Notes: a model not told the origin generated them from the sequence alone. Shown: positions 18,809-28,548, numbered from the stretch's first letter. The stretch is 50,406 nucleotides of DNA from Nostoc sp. CMAA1605 (GCF_021596505.1 NZ_PJIZ01000051.1:1-50406), one strand, 5' to 3'. A program made the numbers and translations.

Positions 18809-21800
18809 TTAACTAACTTTGAACTTACTAGCAGTTGTTAATAAATCTTGTGCCATGTGAGATAAATCCTGGAAAACAGCTGCTATTTCTTGAGATTCAC
18901 CAAAAGTTTGGGTAGCAATTTCTGCAACATCTTTCATGGAATTAGTTACAGATACTGACTGCCCCATTTGTTTTTGAGTCGCATCAGTAATTTGGTTAAT
19001 GAGTTGACTAATTTCCGCAGTGGCAGCCACGATCGCATTTAAGTTTTGTCGAGTTTCATTAACGAAATTTGTACCTTCTACCACCTGCTGAATACCAGTT
19101 TCCATTGCTACTGCAACTTCCCCAGTTTCCTCTTGAATCTCTTGGACTAACTTTTCAATTTCAATAGTGGCGGCGGCAGATTGGCGAGATAAAGAACGCA
19201 CTTCATCCGCCACCACCGCAAAGCCTTTACCATACTCTCCAGCGCGTGTAGCTTCAATGGCAGCGTTCAAAGCTAGTACGTTGGTTTGAGTAGCAAAGTT
19301 ACTAATCAAATTCACCACCTTGGAAATTTTTTGTGAAGACTCACCCAGACGTTTAATCTTCTTGCTAGTTTTAGCCACAGTTTCACGAATTGCTTGAATT
19401 GCTTGCACAGTCTGATTCATCGCCGCATCGCCAGCCTCAACAGTTTGGTTGGCTTGTGTGACTGCTACTTGCACCAATTCCGCACTACCTACCACGGCTT
19501 GGGTAGCATTCAGCATCTGTTGAATTTCACTCAACGCCAGATTGATTTCGTCAGATTGTTGTTGAGCTAAATGATTCAGTCCTGCGAGGGAAGCATTACT
19601 GGTACTGGAAGTTTGGGCAACTTTTTGGGCAGATGTTTGTACTTGCAATACGATTTGCCGTAGTGCTTGCAGAGTATTGTTATAAGCATCGGCAATTGTC
19701 CCCAGTTCATCTTCCGTAATAGGCGCGCGTACTGTTAAATCACCGTTGAGGGCTGGTCTAACTGCCGTTAGTAGCTGAATGGAACGTTGTTGCAGTAATT
19801 CTTTAGCAGCTTTATCTCGTGCTGCTGCTTCTGCTAGTTGAGCTGATTGGGTTTGGAGTTTTTGCAAATATTCGGTTTGTTGTAAAGCTAATCCTAATTG
19901 GTCGCCAATTCTCGCTAACAAACCCACTTCCGATTCTTCCCACTCGCGTGTACCGGAATTCTGATAGGCGGCAAATAGTCCCCACAATTTGTCCCCAAAG
20001 AAAATCGGCACTATCACATAGGCTCTAGCTTCAAACTGCTCTAAAATCTCTAGGTGGCAGGGAGCATGGCCTGTTTGATAGATATCATTCACCACAAAAC
20101 TTTCACCCTTGACATAGCGACCCCCTTGCGTTTCTTGAAGGAAGGTATCTTCCCAAACGGTTTTGATATCAGGGCCGACTAATTTCACCCAATTATGACC
20201 AACAGACTCAGCCACAAATAACCCACTCCAGTCAGGATTAAAGCGAAAAACAACTACGCGATCGCATTTCAATAATTGCCTGACATCTTGGGTACTAATT
20301 TTGAAAATTTCTTCCAACTCTAAAGCTTGTCGGATACGGTTGACTATCTTAGTAAAGGCTTTTTCCTGTTCTGTAATCTGAGTTAATTTTTCAGTTTTTT
20401 GTCTCACCTCTTCTAGATAATCTAACTGCGATTTAGCTAGACTAAATTGTGAGGCAATTTGATTTAAGAAACCGGCTTCCCAGTCTTGCCATTCGCGAGG
20501 CCCAGAATTTTGGTAAACTGCCAATAAACCCCACAGTCGGTCACTAAAGAAAATCGGGACTATGATGTAAGCCTTCGCATCAAATGTTTCTAAGATTTCT
20601 ATATGGCAAGGTTGAAAACCTGCATGATAGATATCATTGACAACAGAATATTCACCCCGGATAAACTTCCCGCCTTGCTGCTCTTGGAGGAAGGTATCGT
20701 TAAGAACAGTTTTTACCTCTGAGGTAACTAGCTTTGTCCAACCTTGACTTACAGATTCAGCGATAAATTTGCCTCCCCAACAATCGGCATCAAAATGATA
20801 AACCGCAGCGCGATCGCACTTGAGAAATTGGCGAATTTCTTGAGTTGTAGTTCTGAAAATACTTTCTACATCTTTGGCTTGACGGATGCGGTTAACGATT
20901 TTGGTGAAGGCTTTTTCTTTTTCTGCAACTTGAGCCAGCTGCTCAGATTTGAACTGTAACTGTTGTAAATACTCTAATTGTGATTTTGCAATACTAAATT
21001 GTGAAGAAATCTGGTTTAAAAAGGCGATTTCCCACTCTTGCCACTCACGGGTTCCAGAGTTCTGATAAATTGCTAGTAAACCCCATAATTCCTCTTGCAA
21101 CATAATCGGAACTATGACGTATGCCCTAGCTTCTAATGAACCCAATAGTTCTAGATGACAAGGATTAAACCCTGCGGTGTAAATATCATTAACAACGCAA
21201 TTCCTACCTGTAAAATAATCACATGATTCAGTATCTTTAAGGAAAGTATCACTGATTTCCGTGCCGATAAATGGTGTCCAACCGTGACCAACTGACTCAG
21301 CGACAAATTTCCCGCCTACTTCTGGAAGGAACTGATAAACACCCATGCGATCGCATTTGAGAAATTGCCGTACTTCCTGGGTAGTAGTTCTAAAAATACT
21401 TTCTACATCTTGAGCTTGGCGAATGCGGTTCACTATCTTGGTAAAAGCTTTTTCTTTTTCCGCAATTTGCACTATTTGCTCAGATTGCATCTGCATTTGT
21501 TCTAGAGATTCTGCATAAGCAATAGAAACACCCAGTTGCAAACCAATCTGACTTAAAAATCTGACTTCCCAATCTTGCCAATTCCGAGGGCCTGTATTTT
21601 GATAAACTGCCAATAAACCCCATAATTTCTCCCCTGTAAATACAGGAATAATTACGTAGGCTTTGACTTCAAATTGTTCTAAAACATCTAAATGGCAAGG
21701 CGAATGAGTTGATTTGTAGACATCATGAATTATAGAAGATTCATTATGGCGATAACGTCCACCTTGGGTTTCTTGGAGATAAGTATCTTCCCAAATTGTT

Positions 21801-22657
21801 CTGATTCCTGGGCCTACTAGTTTTACCCAACCATTACCTACCGACTCAGCTATATATTCCCCACTCCAGTCTGGATGAAATTTATAGAGACTGACGCGAT
21901 CGCATTTCAATAATTGTCGGACTTCTTGAGTAGCAACTTGAGAAATTTTATCAATGTTTGACAACCGCAGAATTTTATCGATGACTTTGCTTAATGATCT
22001 TTTAGAATGTTCCTGGAGTTGGGATTCTTTATGAACTTCAAATACCTGTACTCGATAGGTTAATTCCGTGGTGACTTGAAATAAGAGCGTCGCTTCTACT
22101 TCTTGCCAATGTCTAGTATCAGTACAACTATTAACAGCTAGTATGCCCCAGACTTTACCTTCAACAATTATGGGTACGCTTAAGCTAGTCTGAATCTGAA
22201 ATTTATCTAGCAGTTGCTTTTGATAGTGAGTGAGTTGTATTTGATTGCTCTCGTCAATGGCTACTGGTTCTACATATTCGTGATTACTATGTAAACCAAA
22301 CATAATTCCTGGAAGAACTTCACCCAAAGTAGGTGTCCAGCCCAAAGCCCTAGATTCTGCTAAAACTGTACCAGCATCCACAGAATTGAATTGATAAATA
22401 AAGACGCGATCGCATCTTAGCTTCTCCCGAACTTTCTCCACCGTCGCCTTTAAGACTGCATCTAAGTCATTCGCCTGACGCATATTGACGATGATGTCCT
22501 GTAACTGTTGTCGCCAGTCTCTAAAAGCTTGTGCGATCGCTTCTGATGTTTCTTGATTATAATCACCAATTAAATCAACTTCTTTAACTTTTTCTACTGC
22601 TTCTACTTTAGAAATTGAATTCCCATGATCGTGATTTTTTTGATATGTAATTGCCAT
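18809..22657 (-). CDS. pixJ: Phototaxis receptor: five GAF domains (four with bilin-type Cys-His), HAMP, MCP signalling
   Basis: Soluble light receptor of the cyanobacteriochrome type, 1282 residues. GAF1 (about 55-205) has no bilin Cys. GAF2-GAF5 each have the canonical Cys-His: C321-H322, C500-H501, C684-H685 and C867-H868, spaced 179-184 residues. GAF2 also has W289, D291, R301, Y302 and H318, the numbering I know from the red/green GAF2 of Anabaena AnPixJ, so orthology is likely. Then come a HAMP-like part (about 965-1010) and the MCP helical hairpin with NVLALNAAIEATRAGEYGKG. I see no membrane segment. GAF3 lacks the GGRY loop and has extra Cys479 and Cys487. Start ATG 22657 has AAGG upstream. 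It should signal through the neighbouring CheW to CheA. Confidence 0.95.
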   Translation of the reverse strand: MAITYQKNHDHGNSISKVEAVEKVKEVDLIGDYNQETSEAIAQAFRDWRQQLQDIIVNMRQANDLDAVLKATVEKVREKLRCDRVFIYQFNSVDAGTVLAESRALGWTPTLGEVLPGIMFGLHSNHEYVEPVAIDESNQIQLTHYQKQLLDKFQIQTSLSVPIIVEGKVWGILAVNSCTDTRHWQEVEATLLFQVTTELTYRVQVFEVHKESQLQEHSKRSLSKVIDKILRLSNIDKISQVATQEVRQLLKCDRVSLYKFHPDWSGEYIAESVGNGWVKLVGPGIRTIWEDTYLQETQGGRYRHNESSIIHDVYKSTHSPCHLDVLEQFEVKAYVIIPVFTGEKLWGLLAVYQNTGPRNWQDWEVRFLSQIGLQLGVSIAYAESLEQMQMQSEQIVQIAEKEKAFTKIVNRIRQAQDVESIFRTTTQEVRQFLKCDRMGVYQFLPEVGGKFVAESVGHGWTPFIGTEISDTFLKDTESCDYFTGRNCVVNDIYTAGFNPCHLELLGSLEARAYVIVPIMLQEELWGLLAIYQNSGTREWQEWEIAFLNQISSQFSIAKSQLEYLQQLQFKSEQLAQVAEKEKAFTKIVNRIRQAKDVESIFRTTTQEIRQFLKCDRAAVYHFDADCWGGKFIAESVSQGWTKLVTSEVKTVLNDTFLQEQQGGKFIRGEYSVVNDIYHAGFQPCHIEILETFDAKAYIIVPIFFSDRLWGLLAVYQNSGPREWQDWEAGFLNQIASQFSLAKSQLDYLEEVRQKTEKLTQITEQEKAFTKIVNRIRQALELEEIFKISTQDVRQLLKCDRVVVFRFNPDWSGLFVAESVGHNWVKLVGPDIKTVWEDTFLQETQGGRYVKGESFVVNDIYQTGHAPCHLEILEQFEARAYVIVPIFFGDKLWGLFAAYQNSGTREWEESEVGLLARIGDQLGLALQQTEYLQKLQTQSAQLAEAAARDKAAKELLQQRSIQLLTAVRPALNGDLTVRAPITEDELGTIADAYNNTLQALRQIVLQVQTSAQKVAQTSSTSNASLAGLNHLAQQQSDEINLALSEIQQMLNATQAVVGSAELVQVAVTQANQTVEAGDAAMNQTVQAIQAIRETVAKTSKKIKRLGESSQKISKVVNLISNFATQTNVLALNAAIEATRAGEYGKGFAVVADEVRSLSRQSAAATIEIEKLVQEIQEETGEVAVAMETGIQQVVEGTNFVNETRQNLNAIVAATAEISQLINQITDATQKQMGQSVSVTNSMKDVAEIATQTFGESQEIAAVFQDLSHMAQDLLTTASKFKVS

Positions 22658-22730
22658 TGGATCACCCTTGATTGAATTATGACCTAAAGAAATGAGTTAG
22701 TTTTGCTGACAGTGTTCACCAAGATTTACA

Positions 22731-23210
22731 TTAGTTATGATGAGCATATACTGGAGAATGAATAATAGCCTCAGCATCTAAATTAAAAATCATCTTTTCC
22801 TCATCATTAATAAAGTATCCCTGTAAAAAAGGGACTATTGATGGAGAAAATAATTCTGCCGATGATTCCTTCATCTGATGAATATTTAAAGACTCAATAT
22901 CCATCAGTTGTCTAACTAATAAACCTAAATATTTACCATTCTCTTCCAAGACAATTACCATCATTTTAATCAGCACATTTGCTGTCTGTAACAATGGTGG
23001 ATAACCAAGCATTTCATCTAAATCTACTAACCACAGCATTTCATCACGCCAGTTATAAACACCCAAAATATAACTAGGCATTTGCGGCACAGCACATATC
23101 TCACTTAAAGATACTTGCAAAACCTCTGTAATATGATCTAAAGAAATGACTGCTGTATCTCGAATTCCTAAATGAAAGCTTAAAAATTTACCCTGATTTT
23201 CCAAATTCAT
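22731..23210 (-). CDS. CheW-like adaptor (PixI-like)
   Basis: Adaptor that couples the MCP to the CheA kinase. It is a single CheW domain of about 159 residues: LSFHLGIRDTAVISLDHITEVLQ at the start, then PQMPSYILGVYNWRDEMLWLVDL, the usual CheW signature around the central beta strands. Two adjacent ATGs (23213, 23210) follow AAAAGG; I chose the second because spacing is better. It lies between CheY (19 bp or so upstream) and the MCP (73 bp downstream), so co-transcription is expected. No odd residue was noticed. Confidence 0.9.
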   Translation of the reverse strand: MNLENQGKFLSFHLGIRDTAVISLDHITEVLQVSLSEICAVPQMPSYILGVYNWRDEMLWLVDLDEMLGYPPLLQTANVLIKMMVIVLEENGKYLGLLVRQLMDIESLNIHQMKESSAELFSPSIVPFLQGYFINDEEKMIFNLDAEAIIHSPVYAHHN

Positions 23211-23232
23211 CATCCTTTTAATGCCAACAATA

Positions 23233-23595
23233 CTATTTAACGAGTTTCTTCAATGTTGATACCAACTCTTCTTGGTTAATTGGTTTAGAAAGATAAGCTT
23301 CTGCACCTAGCATATTTCCCCAAATCTTATCTACATCACTATTTTTGGTAGAACAAAAAACTACTGGTATCTTACTAGTATCTGGATTATTTTTTAATTC
23401 TCGGCAAATTTCAAATCCACTTTTACCAGGTAAAATCACATCGAGAAAAATTAAATCTGGCTTATTACTGTCTATTTTGCTTTGAGCTTCTTCACTGCTC
23501 GTAGCACTAATTACAGAACAACCTGCTTGTTGTAAATAACGACTCAGAACTTCCATATCAGTTAAGCCGTCTTCAATCACTAAAACAGTAGTCAT
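23233..23595 (-). CDS. CheY-like response regulator (PixH-like)
   Basis: Single receiver domain of 120 residues, phosphorylated by the CheA kinase. Acid residues are in VLVIEDG, the phospho-acceptor Asp in PDLIFLDVILPG, and Lys in YLSKPI. I start at ATG 23595 (MTTVLVIEDG), which has AGAAGGA 7 bases upstream; the frame stays open to 23655, but that extension looks untranslated. In Synechocystis the counterpart PixH acts with PixG on pilus motors. Second gene of the operon. Confidence 0.92.
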   Translation of the reverse strand: MTTVLVIEDGLTDMEVLSRYLQQAGCSVISATSSEEAQSKIDSNKPDLIFLDVILPGKSGFEICRELKNNPDTSKIPVVFCSTKNSDVDKIWGNMLGAEAYLSKPINQEELVSTLKKLVK

Positions 23596-23802
23596 AGTAA
23601 TTCCTTCTGTTAAACTTTCACCTAGTAATTTGTAGATTTCTGCCATTGACGGCATTTAAAAATAGCTTTCCCATTTTGTTATTATTTTGGTTTGTTAATG
23701 CTAAATATGGCTCAGAATAAATACCTATGTTTACTTAGGCTTATGAAAAAATATTGTGTGTCTGATGCTATATTTAGCAGTAATTCAAATCAGACTTTCT
23801 TG

Positions 23803-25077
23803 TTAAGCTATATCTTTAGGGACAGCCTCTAGGCGTGATTCACCGTGAATTGGAGAAGCTATTTTAATGGGTAAATACTTACGTAAAATACTCATTACTT
23901 TATCTGTATTCACTGGCTTAGTCAGGAAATCTGTCGAGCCAACAACTTTAGCACGCACTCTATCTAATAACCCGTCATTACCTGTTAAAATAATTACTGG
24001 AGTATTGTTAAAAGCTGAAATTCGCCGCAACTGAGTACAAATTTCATAGCCACTGGCAACAGGCATAATCAAATCTAAAAAGATTAAATCTGGTTTCTCT
24101 TGAATGAGAATCGGTAATGCTTGTACTGCATCTTGAATCTGGACAAATCTCAATCCATGAGCAGTAATAATCTCTTCCAGCATTTTACAAACCTGGGGAC
24201 TATCATCTACACAAGCAATTAAGGGTGTGTAAACTTTTTTCGGTTGTGCAGAAATAGAGTTATTTGGTAGCTGTGTGACAACTAAAGGTAAATCTGGTAC
24301 TTTTACTAATTCAATTATGCCTTTGAGGACATAAGGAAGTAGAGAACGAGATACAGGTAAAACATTCTGCTTCATTTTGGTGGCTAACTCTCGCAGAGTC
24401 AGTTTGCCATTAAATAGCGTGACAAAATTTTTATATACTGGTGGACTAACTAGTTCCTGTAACTGTTCTGGTCTTCTAATTATCGGTGCTAAGTCAGGAA
24501 AAACATTTGCTAAACCAGCTTGTGTCCAGAGATTCCATGAGTCTTGCATTTGTTTCATAGAAATATCTGCGCTCGTGAAACTCATGGGTGCTTCTAGAAT
24601 AACTTCTTGATTGCGTTCACACTTAACAGCTATAAAGTTCGTTTGCTGGGCTAAATCAAATAAAAGTTCTGCCAAGGTGTTCTCGACAATTGCATTAATT
24701 TGCTCTCTTTGAATTCTTTGTTTTTTATACAGAATTTCTAAAAGTCGGTAATCCCAGTAACTCATTTCTACATCTTGTTGGCGCAACTGTATTTTGTCCA
24801 CATTAATTTGTGGGCAATACTGAGCCATTAATCGCCGCCATCTCCTAAAAGGATGTGTTCCTCCAGATGCCCAGACTATTCTTCCTAAACGATAGTAGAA
24901 AGTCCACTGATGTCCTTTTTGGCTGCTCAAAATTAACTGCCCATTGTATTGCAGCTGCGTACAAGTCCTAAATTCATCAAGAATGTTATTGGATTCCATC
25001 TTTTTCAAGCTATTTCTACTTGTTTTATCCCCACAAGCCAGTTTCTTCATCACAAAATCTGAATACTTACTGAGCAT
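23803..25077 (-). CDS. PATAN-domain response regulator (PixG/PatA-like)
   Basis: First gene of the operon. N-terminal DUF4388/PATAN part (about residues 30-270): LQYNGQLILSSQKGHQWTFY, then a tryptophan and arginine-rich stretch. The C-terminal receiver (about 285-405) has intact acids (IACVDDS), Asp in PDLIFLDLIMP and Lys in FLTKPV. PatA-type regulators bind pilus-extension motors or control heterocyst pattern; in this operon a pilus role fits. Starts at 25077, 25050 and 24999 (MESNNILDEF) are all possible; none has a strong ribosome binding site and I keep the longest. It precedes CheY by about 200 bp, so an internal promoter is possible. Confidence 0.9.
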   Translation of the reverse strand: MLSKYSDFVMKKLACGDKTSRNSLKKMESNNILDEFRTCTQLQYNGQLILSSQKGHQWTFYYRLGRIVWASGGTHPFRRWRRLMAQYCPQINVDKIQLRQQDVEMSYWDYRLLEILYKKQRIQREQINAIVENTLAELLFDLAQQTNFIAVKCERNQEVILEAPMSFTSADISMKQMQDSWNLWTQAGLANVFPDLAPIIRRPEQLQELVSPPVYKNFVTLFNGKLTLRELATKMKQNVLPVSRSLLPYVLKGIIELVKVPDLPLVVTQLPNNSISAQPKKVYTPLIACVDDSPQVCKMLEEIITAHGLRFVQIQDAVQALPILIQEKPDLIFLDLIMPVASGYEICTQLRRISAFNNTPVIILTGNDGLLDRVRAKVVGSTDFLTKPVNTDKVMSILRKYLPIKIASPIHGESRLEAVPKDIA

Positions 25078-26000
25078 TCTTGATTTTGTAAATAGTTATT
25101 TCGTTTATTATGTTAGTAATAGCGTTTTTATGGTTTATATTTTGGAATGTAGTCTTCTGAATTGGGAAATCCGCAAAAATATGGTAATCGGCAGATATAA
25201 TTAAGACAATTTTAATTGAGAGTTTTTTATGTCAAATCTTAATTTTGATTCTCAATTTATGAGTAGAAATACCGTTACTTCTGGATGCTCAAATTAGATA
25301 ACTACAAATCAATGTACACTCCCATATTCACAGGCTTCTTTTTGATGTAACTATTTTAGAGATTGTCAAATTGATTTATATCCGTGGAAATTCTGATTTT
25401 TAATTACACTAAAAATAGTATTGGTCAGGAATTTTTGTGATTCGTATAGAATAATTAACATAAAGTTAAGTTAGTCAGGCTCTATAAACTTAAATTAATG
25501 AATATTTCTACTACTTCACAGCCCACATCATATCTGAGTCGGAGATTTATGGGATGATGCCCGTACCATTTTTTTATCAAGCTGTATAGAATTTGATTGC
25601 CTTAAAACCATGCCATTTGCTTTCATCGGGTAAACTAAGCAACGTCATAATTTGTGTGGTGGACTACTACGGTTGTTTAATTAGGTATTGCCGATATATC
25701 AGGTTTATAGCTGACTGGCTCAACCACAAATCCTTGCGTGAAGTGAAACGGAATTTGGGTACAGTCAATACTACAGCTATTTGCCGCTTCGATATATCCA
25801 GTGATTTATTGTTCTTTTAAACCAATTCTTGAGATCATCCTTTTTGAGACGATCCTATTACCTGTGTCTTAGGTTTCAAAGTCGTACTTATCAAAATTCC
25901 CAGTCTCAGATTTGAGTATCTTATTTGATGGTTAACCTAAGAAGTAGGTAATGGATCATTCTGTTCAAAAAGGGTTTTAACTAGTTAGCTTGTTAGAGCT
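25078..26000. other. Long intergenic region upstream of phototaxis operon
   Basis: About 920 bases that should hold the operon promoter. I find no supportable gene. A plus-strand 75-codon frame at 25593-25820 has no ribosome binding site and no recognisable content. No repeats of the heptamer type and no clear operator were seen. Confidence 0.4.
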
Positions 26001-26615
26001 TTAGCGGAGAAAACTGCTAATTAACCACAAAAGTACGAAAGTCAGCACAGTGGAAAACTGATTACCGCTTATCATCAATGGTACTTGTGACAAGAGCCAG
26101 GCCGCAATTAGCCCTCCAGTAATTAAGCCCACTATCAGTCCTACAAGAGTGAGTAAAACTGATCTGCCAAATCTACCTTCTTTACGATTGAGGAAGAAAA
26201 CACTAACCCCTATGCCAACCACTAAGACTAACTGCAACAGCTGATCGCCTGTAAAAATGCTGATTGTACTTAAACCCACGTACCAAGCTCCGGGTAAAAG
26301 TATATCTGTCATTGTGGGCTGATCCAGGAAATTTTGCAGCCATGCAGGTGATTGCTCACGAGAAGTTGAACTTTCTTTAGGTGGTGATTGTATCCTTAAT
26401 TCTGGAAAGCGGATACGTTCTGGCACTTTGATTTTTCCTTCCTGGCGCATCCGTAAGCGATCCATTAAAATCGCATCGTAAGCAGCTTCAACGGTTTCTA
26501 CGCTTTTAGCATCGCCACTACATTGCTCCATCAGGCGATTGCGAGCGTCCTGAATTTCGTCAAAGCTAGCATCTTCTGATACCCCAAGTTTTTCGTAGGG
26601 ATTTTGATCGCGCAT
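26001..26615 (-). CDS. CPP1-like (DUF3353) J-like membrane protein
   Basis: Homologue of the plant chaperone-like protein of POR (CPP1). The N-terminal J-like part (MRDQNPYEKLGVSEDASFDE, about residues 1-55) lacks the HPD triad, so it is not a normal DnaJ. A charged linker follows, then three or four hydrophobic helices fill the last 100 residues. Length of 204 residues is usual for the cyanobacterial family. In plants it stabilises protochlorophyllide reductase; that role in cyanobacteria is only family knowledge. Start ATG 26615 is the first Met before the J-like motif. It stands alone. Confidence 0.85.
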   Translation of the reverse strand: MRDQNPYEKLGVSEDASFDEIQDARNRLMEQCSGDAKSVETVEAAYDAILMDRLRMRQEGKIKVPERIRFPELRIQSPPKESSTSREQSPAWLQNFLDQPTMTDILLPGAWYVGLSTISIFTGDQLLQLVLVVGIGVSVFFLNRKEGRFGRSVLLTLVGLIVGLITGGLIAAWLLSQVPLMISGNQFSTVLTFVLLWLISSFLR

Positions 26616-27287
26616 GGGAGTTTATACTTCAGCCTTTATCAGTGGCAATTTTTTGTTAGAGAATAACAATTGTAGATTTTAATTTGATCGAAGACAAACG
26701 TATCGACCGAATTTTATGCTCTACCAGGATAGTAGCACGCGTTAGCCCAGTTGACCCAGGAATTTCAACTACTGCAACTTTAACATATTGTTATAACTCC
26801 GTGTATACCCCCATGTCGTTGACCAATTCTAGCTCTAACCTAGAATTTGAACCGGGAGTATCTGTCACACTATTTTTTTGTGCTTCAGACTTGGTGATTT
26901 ATCATAATATGAGGATATCCTAATGATTTAGCTTTCACCTTAAGTAGTGGTATCAATCCACATAAAGATTTAAAATGGAAAACTTTTCCATTCCCATCCA
27001 ACTATTATACGGAAGTCTCCTGGAAAAATAAATTATTGGATGGCTCACGGACTAGCATTGGGTAGTTAGACACATTAAGTTTCTTATGACGGTATTGCAA
27101 TTAAACTGTAATAATAGTTATCTAAATTCTCTTAGTGTGTTTGTCCAGCGTTTTGACTTCACTATCCTTGAGATAATCAGGAAATATATTTCTGATGCCT
27201 GTAGTTCCTTAAATAATTCATAGGTGGGAACTGCGTTTTACGCAATACTGCTGTTAATCTTGAAGAAATTTATTTTTGTGTAAAGAG
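26616..27287. other. Intergenic region before OmpR-type regulator
   Basis: About 670 bases. Apart from the possible broken frame at 26656-26868, I see no gene. The part 27000-27287 should contain the promoter of the response regulator, but no clear boxes can be picked. Confidence 0.4.
26656..26868 (-). pseudogene. Possible broken small gene (one in-frame stop)
   Basis: From GTG 26868 the frame reads MTDTPGSNSRLELELVND, then meets TAA at 26793-26791, and after it stays open for 44 more codons (VKVAVVEIPGSTGLTRATI and onward). The composition looks protein-like on both sides of the stop. I do not know the family. The opposite strand also has a 79-codon frame (26684-26923), so this could be coincidence. 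Confidence 0.25.
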
Positions 27288-28010
27288 ATGGTCATGGCTC
27301 CTGCCAAGATTCTTGTAGTTGATGACGACCCGGCGGTTCGGAATTTAATCCAACGCTTTTTATTGAAACAAAGCTATCAGGTAGAAGCGGCTGAGGACGG
27401 TAAGACTGCCTTGTCCTTGTTTGAGCAATTTAACCCGGATTTGGTCATTCTTGACGTTAATTTGCCAGATGTAATAGGCTTCAACCTCTGTCAAGAGATG
27501 CAAAGTCGTAATGGCGTTTTTGTTCTCATGCTGACTAGCCGTGCAGATGAGGCTGACAAGATTCGTGGCTTTGCTAAAGGTGCTGATGACTATCTCACAA
27601 AGCCATTTGGCTTGGGAGAACTGGAAGTCAGAGTTGCAGCGATTTTAAGGCGACAGAGAGTGGTGACTAACGCCGAACAAAAACGCTTGCAATTTGAGAA
27701 GTTGATGATTGATCCTGTGCGGCGAGAGGTGACACTAAATAGTCAGCCTGTGCCGTTAACGGCTTTAGAATTTGATTTGTTACATTTTTTAGCTAGCCAT
27801 CCTGGTCGAGTCTGGCGACGTGCAGAGTTGATCCAGGAAGTTTGGGATTATGAATATGTTGGTGATCAGCGAGTTGTAGATGTGCATATAGGTCAAATTC
27901 GCAAAAAGATTGAAGTCGATGCTAGTCAACCAGCATTAATTCAGACTGTGCGTGGGGTGGGTTATAAATTTGAATGTCCAACTCATTCCCAATTAGAAAC
28001 AAATCCTTGA
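27288..28010 (+). CDS. OmpR/PhoB-family response regulator
   Basis: Two-component transcription factor. The receiver (about residues 5-120) has acids in LVVDDD, Asp in PDLVILDVNLP, and Lys in YLTKPF. The C-terminal winged helix (about 140-235) has PLTALEFDLLHFLASHPGRV and VVDVHIGQIRKKI, with the closing VRGVGYKFE. About 240 residues, typical. I chose ATG 27288; ATG 27294 (MAPAKILVV) is equally possible and TTG 27276 unlikely. No sensor kinase lies next to it, so it is an orphan regulator. Its targets cannot be told; it could be any of several cyanobacterial OmpR regulators. Confidence 0.9.
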   Translation: MVMAPAKILVVDDDPAVRNLIQRFLLKQSYQVEAAEDGKTALSLFEQFNPDLVILDVNLPDVIGFNLCQEMQSRNGVFVLMLTSRADEADKIRGFAKGADDYLTKPFGLGELEVRVAAILRRQRVVTNAEQKRLQFEKLMIDPVRREVTLNSQPVPLTALEFDLLHFLASHPGRVWRRAELIQEVWDYEYVGDQRVVDVHIGQIRKKIEVDASQPALIQTVRGVGYKFECPTHSQLETNP

Positions 28011-28046
28011 TAGCTTTTTAATACTCGCAATTTATTTATTAGTAGT

Positions 28047-28066
28047 GGGCATGGTATACCATGCCC
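28047..28066 (+). terminator. Perfect palindrome after response regulator
   Basis: GGGCATGGTATACCATGCCC is a 20-bp perfect palindrome 37 bp after the stop codon. A hairpin with a short loop could end the transcript, although the following AAATTTG is a weak T tract. Confidence 0.5.
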
Positions 28067-28170
28067 AAATTTGTAGGAAAAAATTTGCTGTTAATCTCAC
28101 AATTTTGGCGATCGCTCAACAATTTATGCCAAAATATTGTTAATTGATTTTTAATTTTAAATGATTTTTT

Positions 28171-28217
28171 CAGACGCAGGAAAGAATTTATGCTGGCCAG
28201 TACCAGCACAGCGTCTG
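28171..28217. other. Two-step hairpin, function unknown
   Basis: CAGACGC (28171-28177) pairs with GCGTCTG (28211-28217). Inside it TGCTGG (28191-28196) pairs with CCAGCA (28203-28208). It lies between the response regulator and the DUF2811 gene. No T tract follows on either strand, so it does not look like a terminator. Confidence 0.35.
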
Positions 28218-28255
28218 GTACATCAAAGCCAATACATACAACACATCATTGCAAA

Positions 28256-28453
28256 TTAGCAATTGTGAAACAAAGTTTCTAAATAAACGCGGGCAGCACG
28301 GCGATCGCTATCGCCATTTTGCAGTAAAAACAATGATAGGGCTGCTGTTAATACCCGATTTTGATCCCAATCGGGGTGAGTCTCTAAATAAGTTTTCAGT
28401 GATTCATGAAGAGTTTCGGGGATTTCTGTAAAAATACTAACTGTTGCGTTCAT
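28256..28453 (-). CDS. DUF2811 small protein
   Basis: A 65-residue cyanobacterial protein of the DUF2811 family: MNATVSIFTEIPETLHESLK at the start, then VLTAALSLFLLQNGD and the closing RRAARVYLETLF. AAGGA 8 bases upstream of the ATG at 28453 supports the start. It looks like a small helical protein distantly similar to ribbon-helix-helix proteins, but no function is known. It is read opposite to the response regulator. Confidence 0.85.
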   Translation of the reverse strand: MNATVSIFTEIPETLHESLKTYLETHPDWDQNRVLTAALSLFLLQNGDSDRRAARVYLETLFHNC

Positions 28454-28548
28454 GGTATTTTCCTTGTGGGAGTTCAGCTAAAACGAACTATTGCTTGGAG
28501 TGAGGCTGCTTTAGGCAACATCTACACTGACCTCTAAGGTAAGTTTTG

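Noticed and set aside
28249..28431. Plus-strand frame of 60 codons
   Set aside because: Antisense of the DUF2811 gene, which has a good ribosome binding site and a known family.
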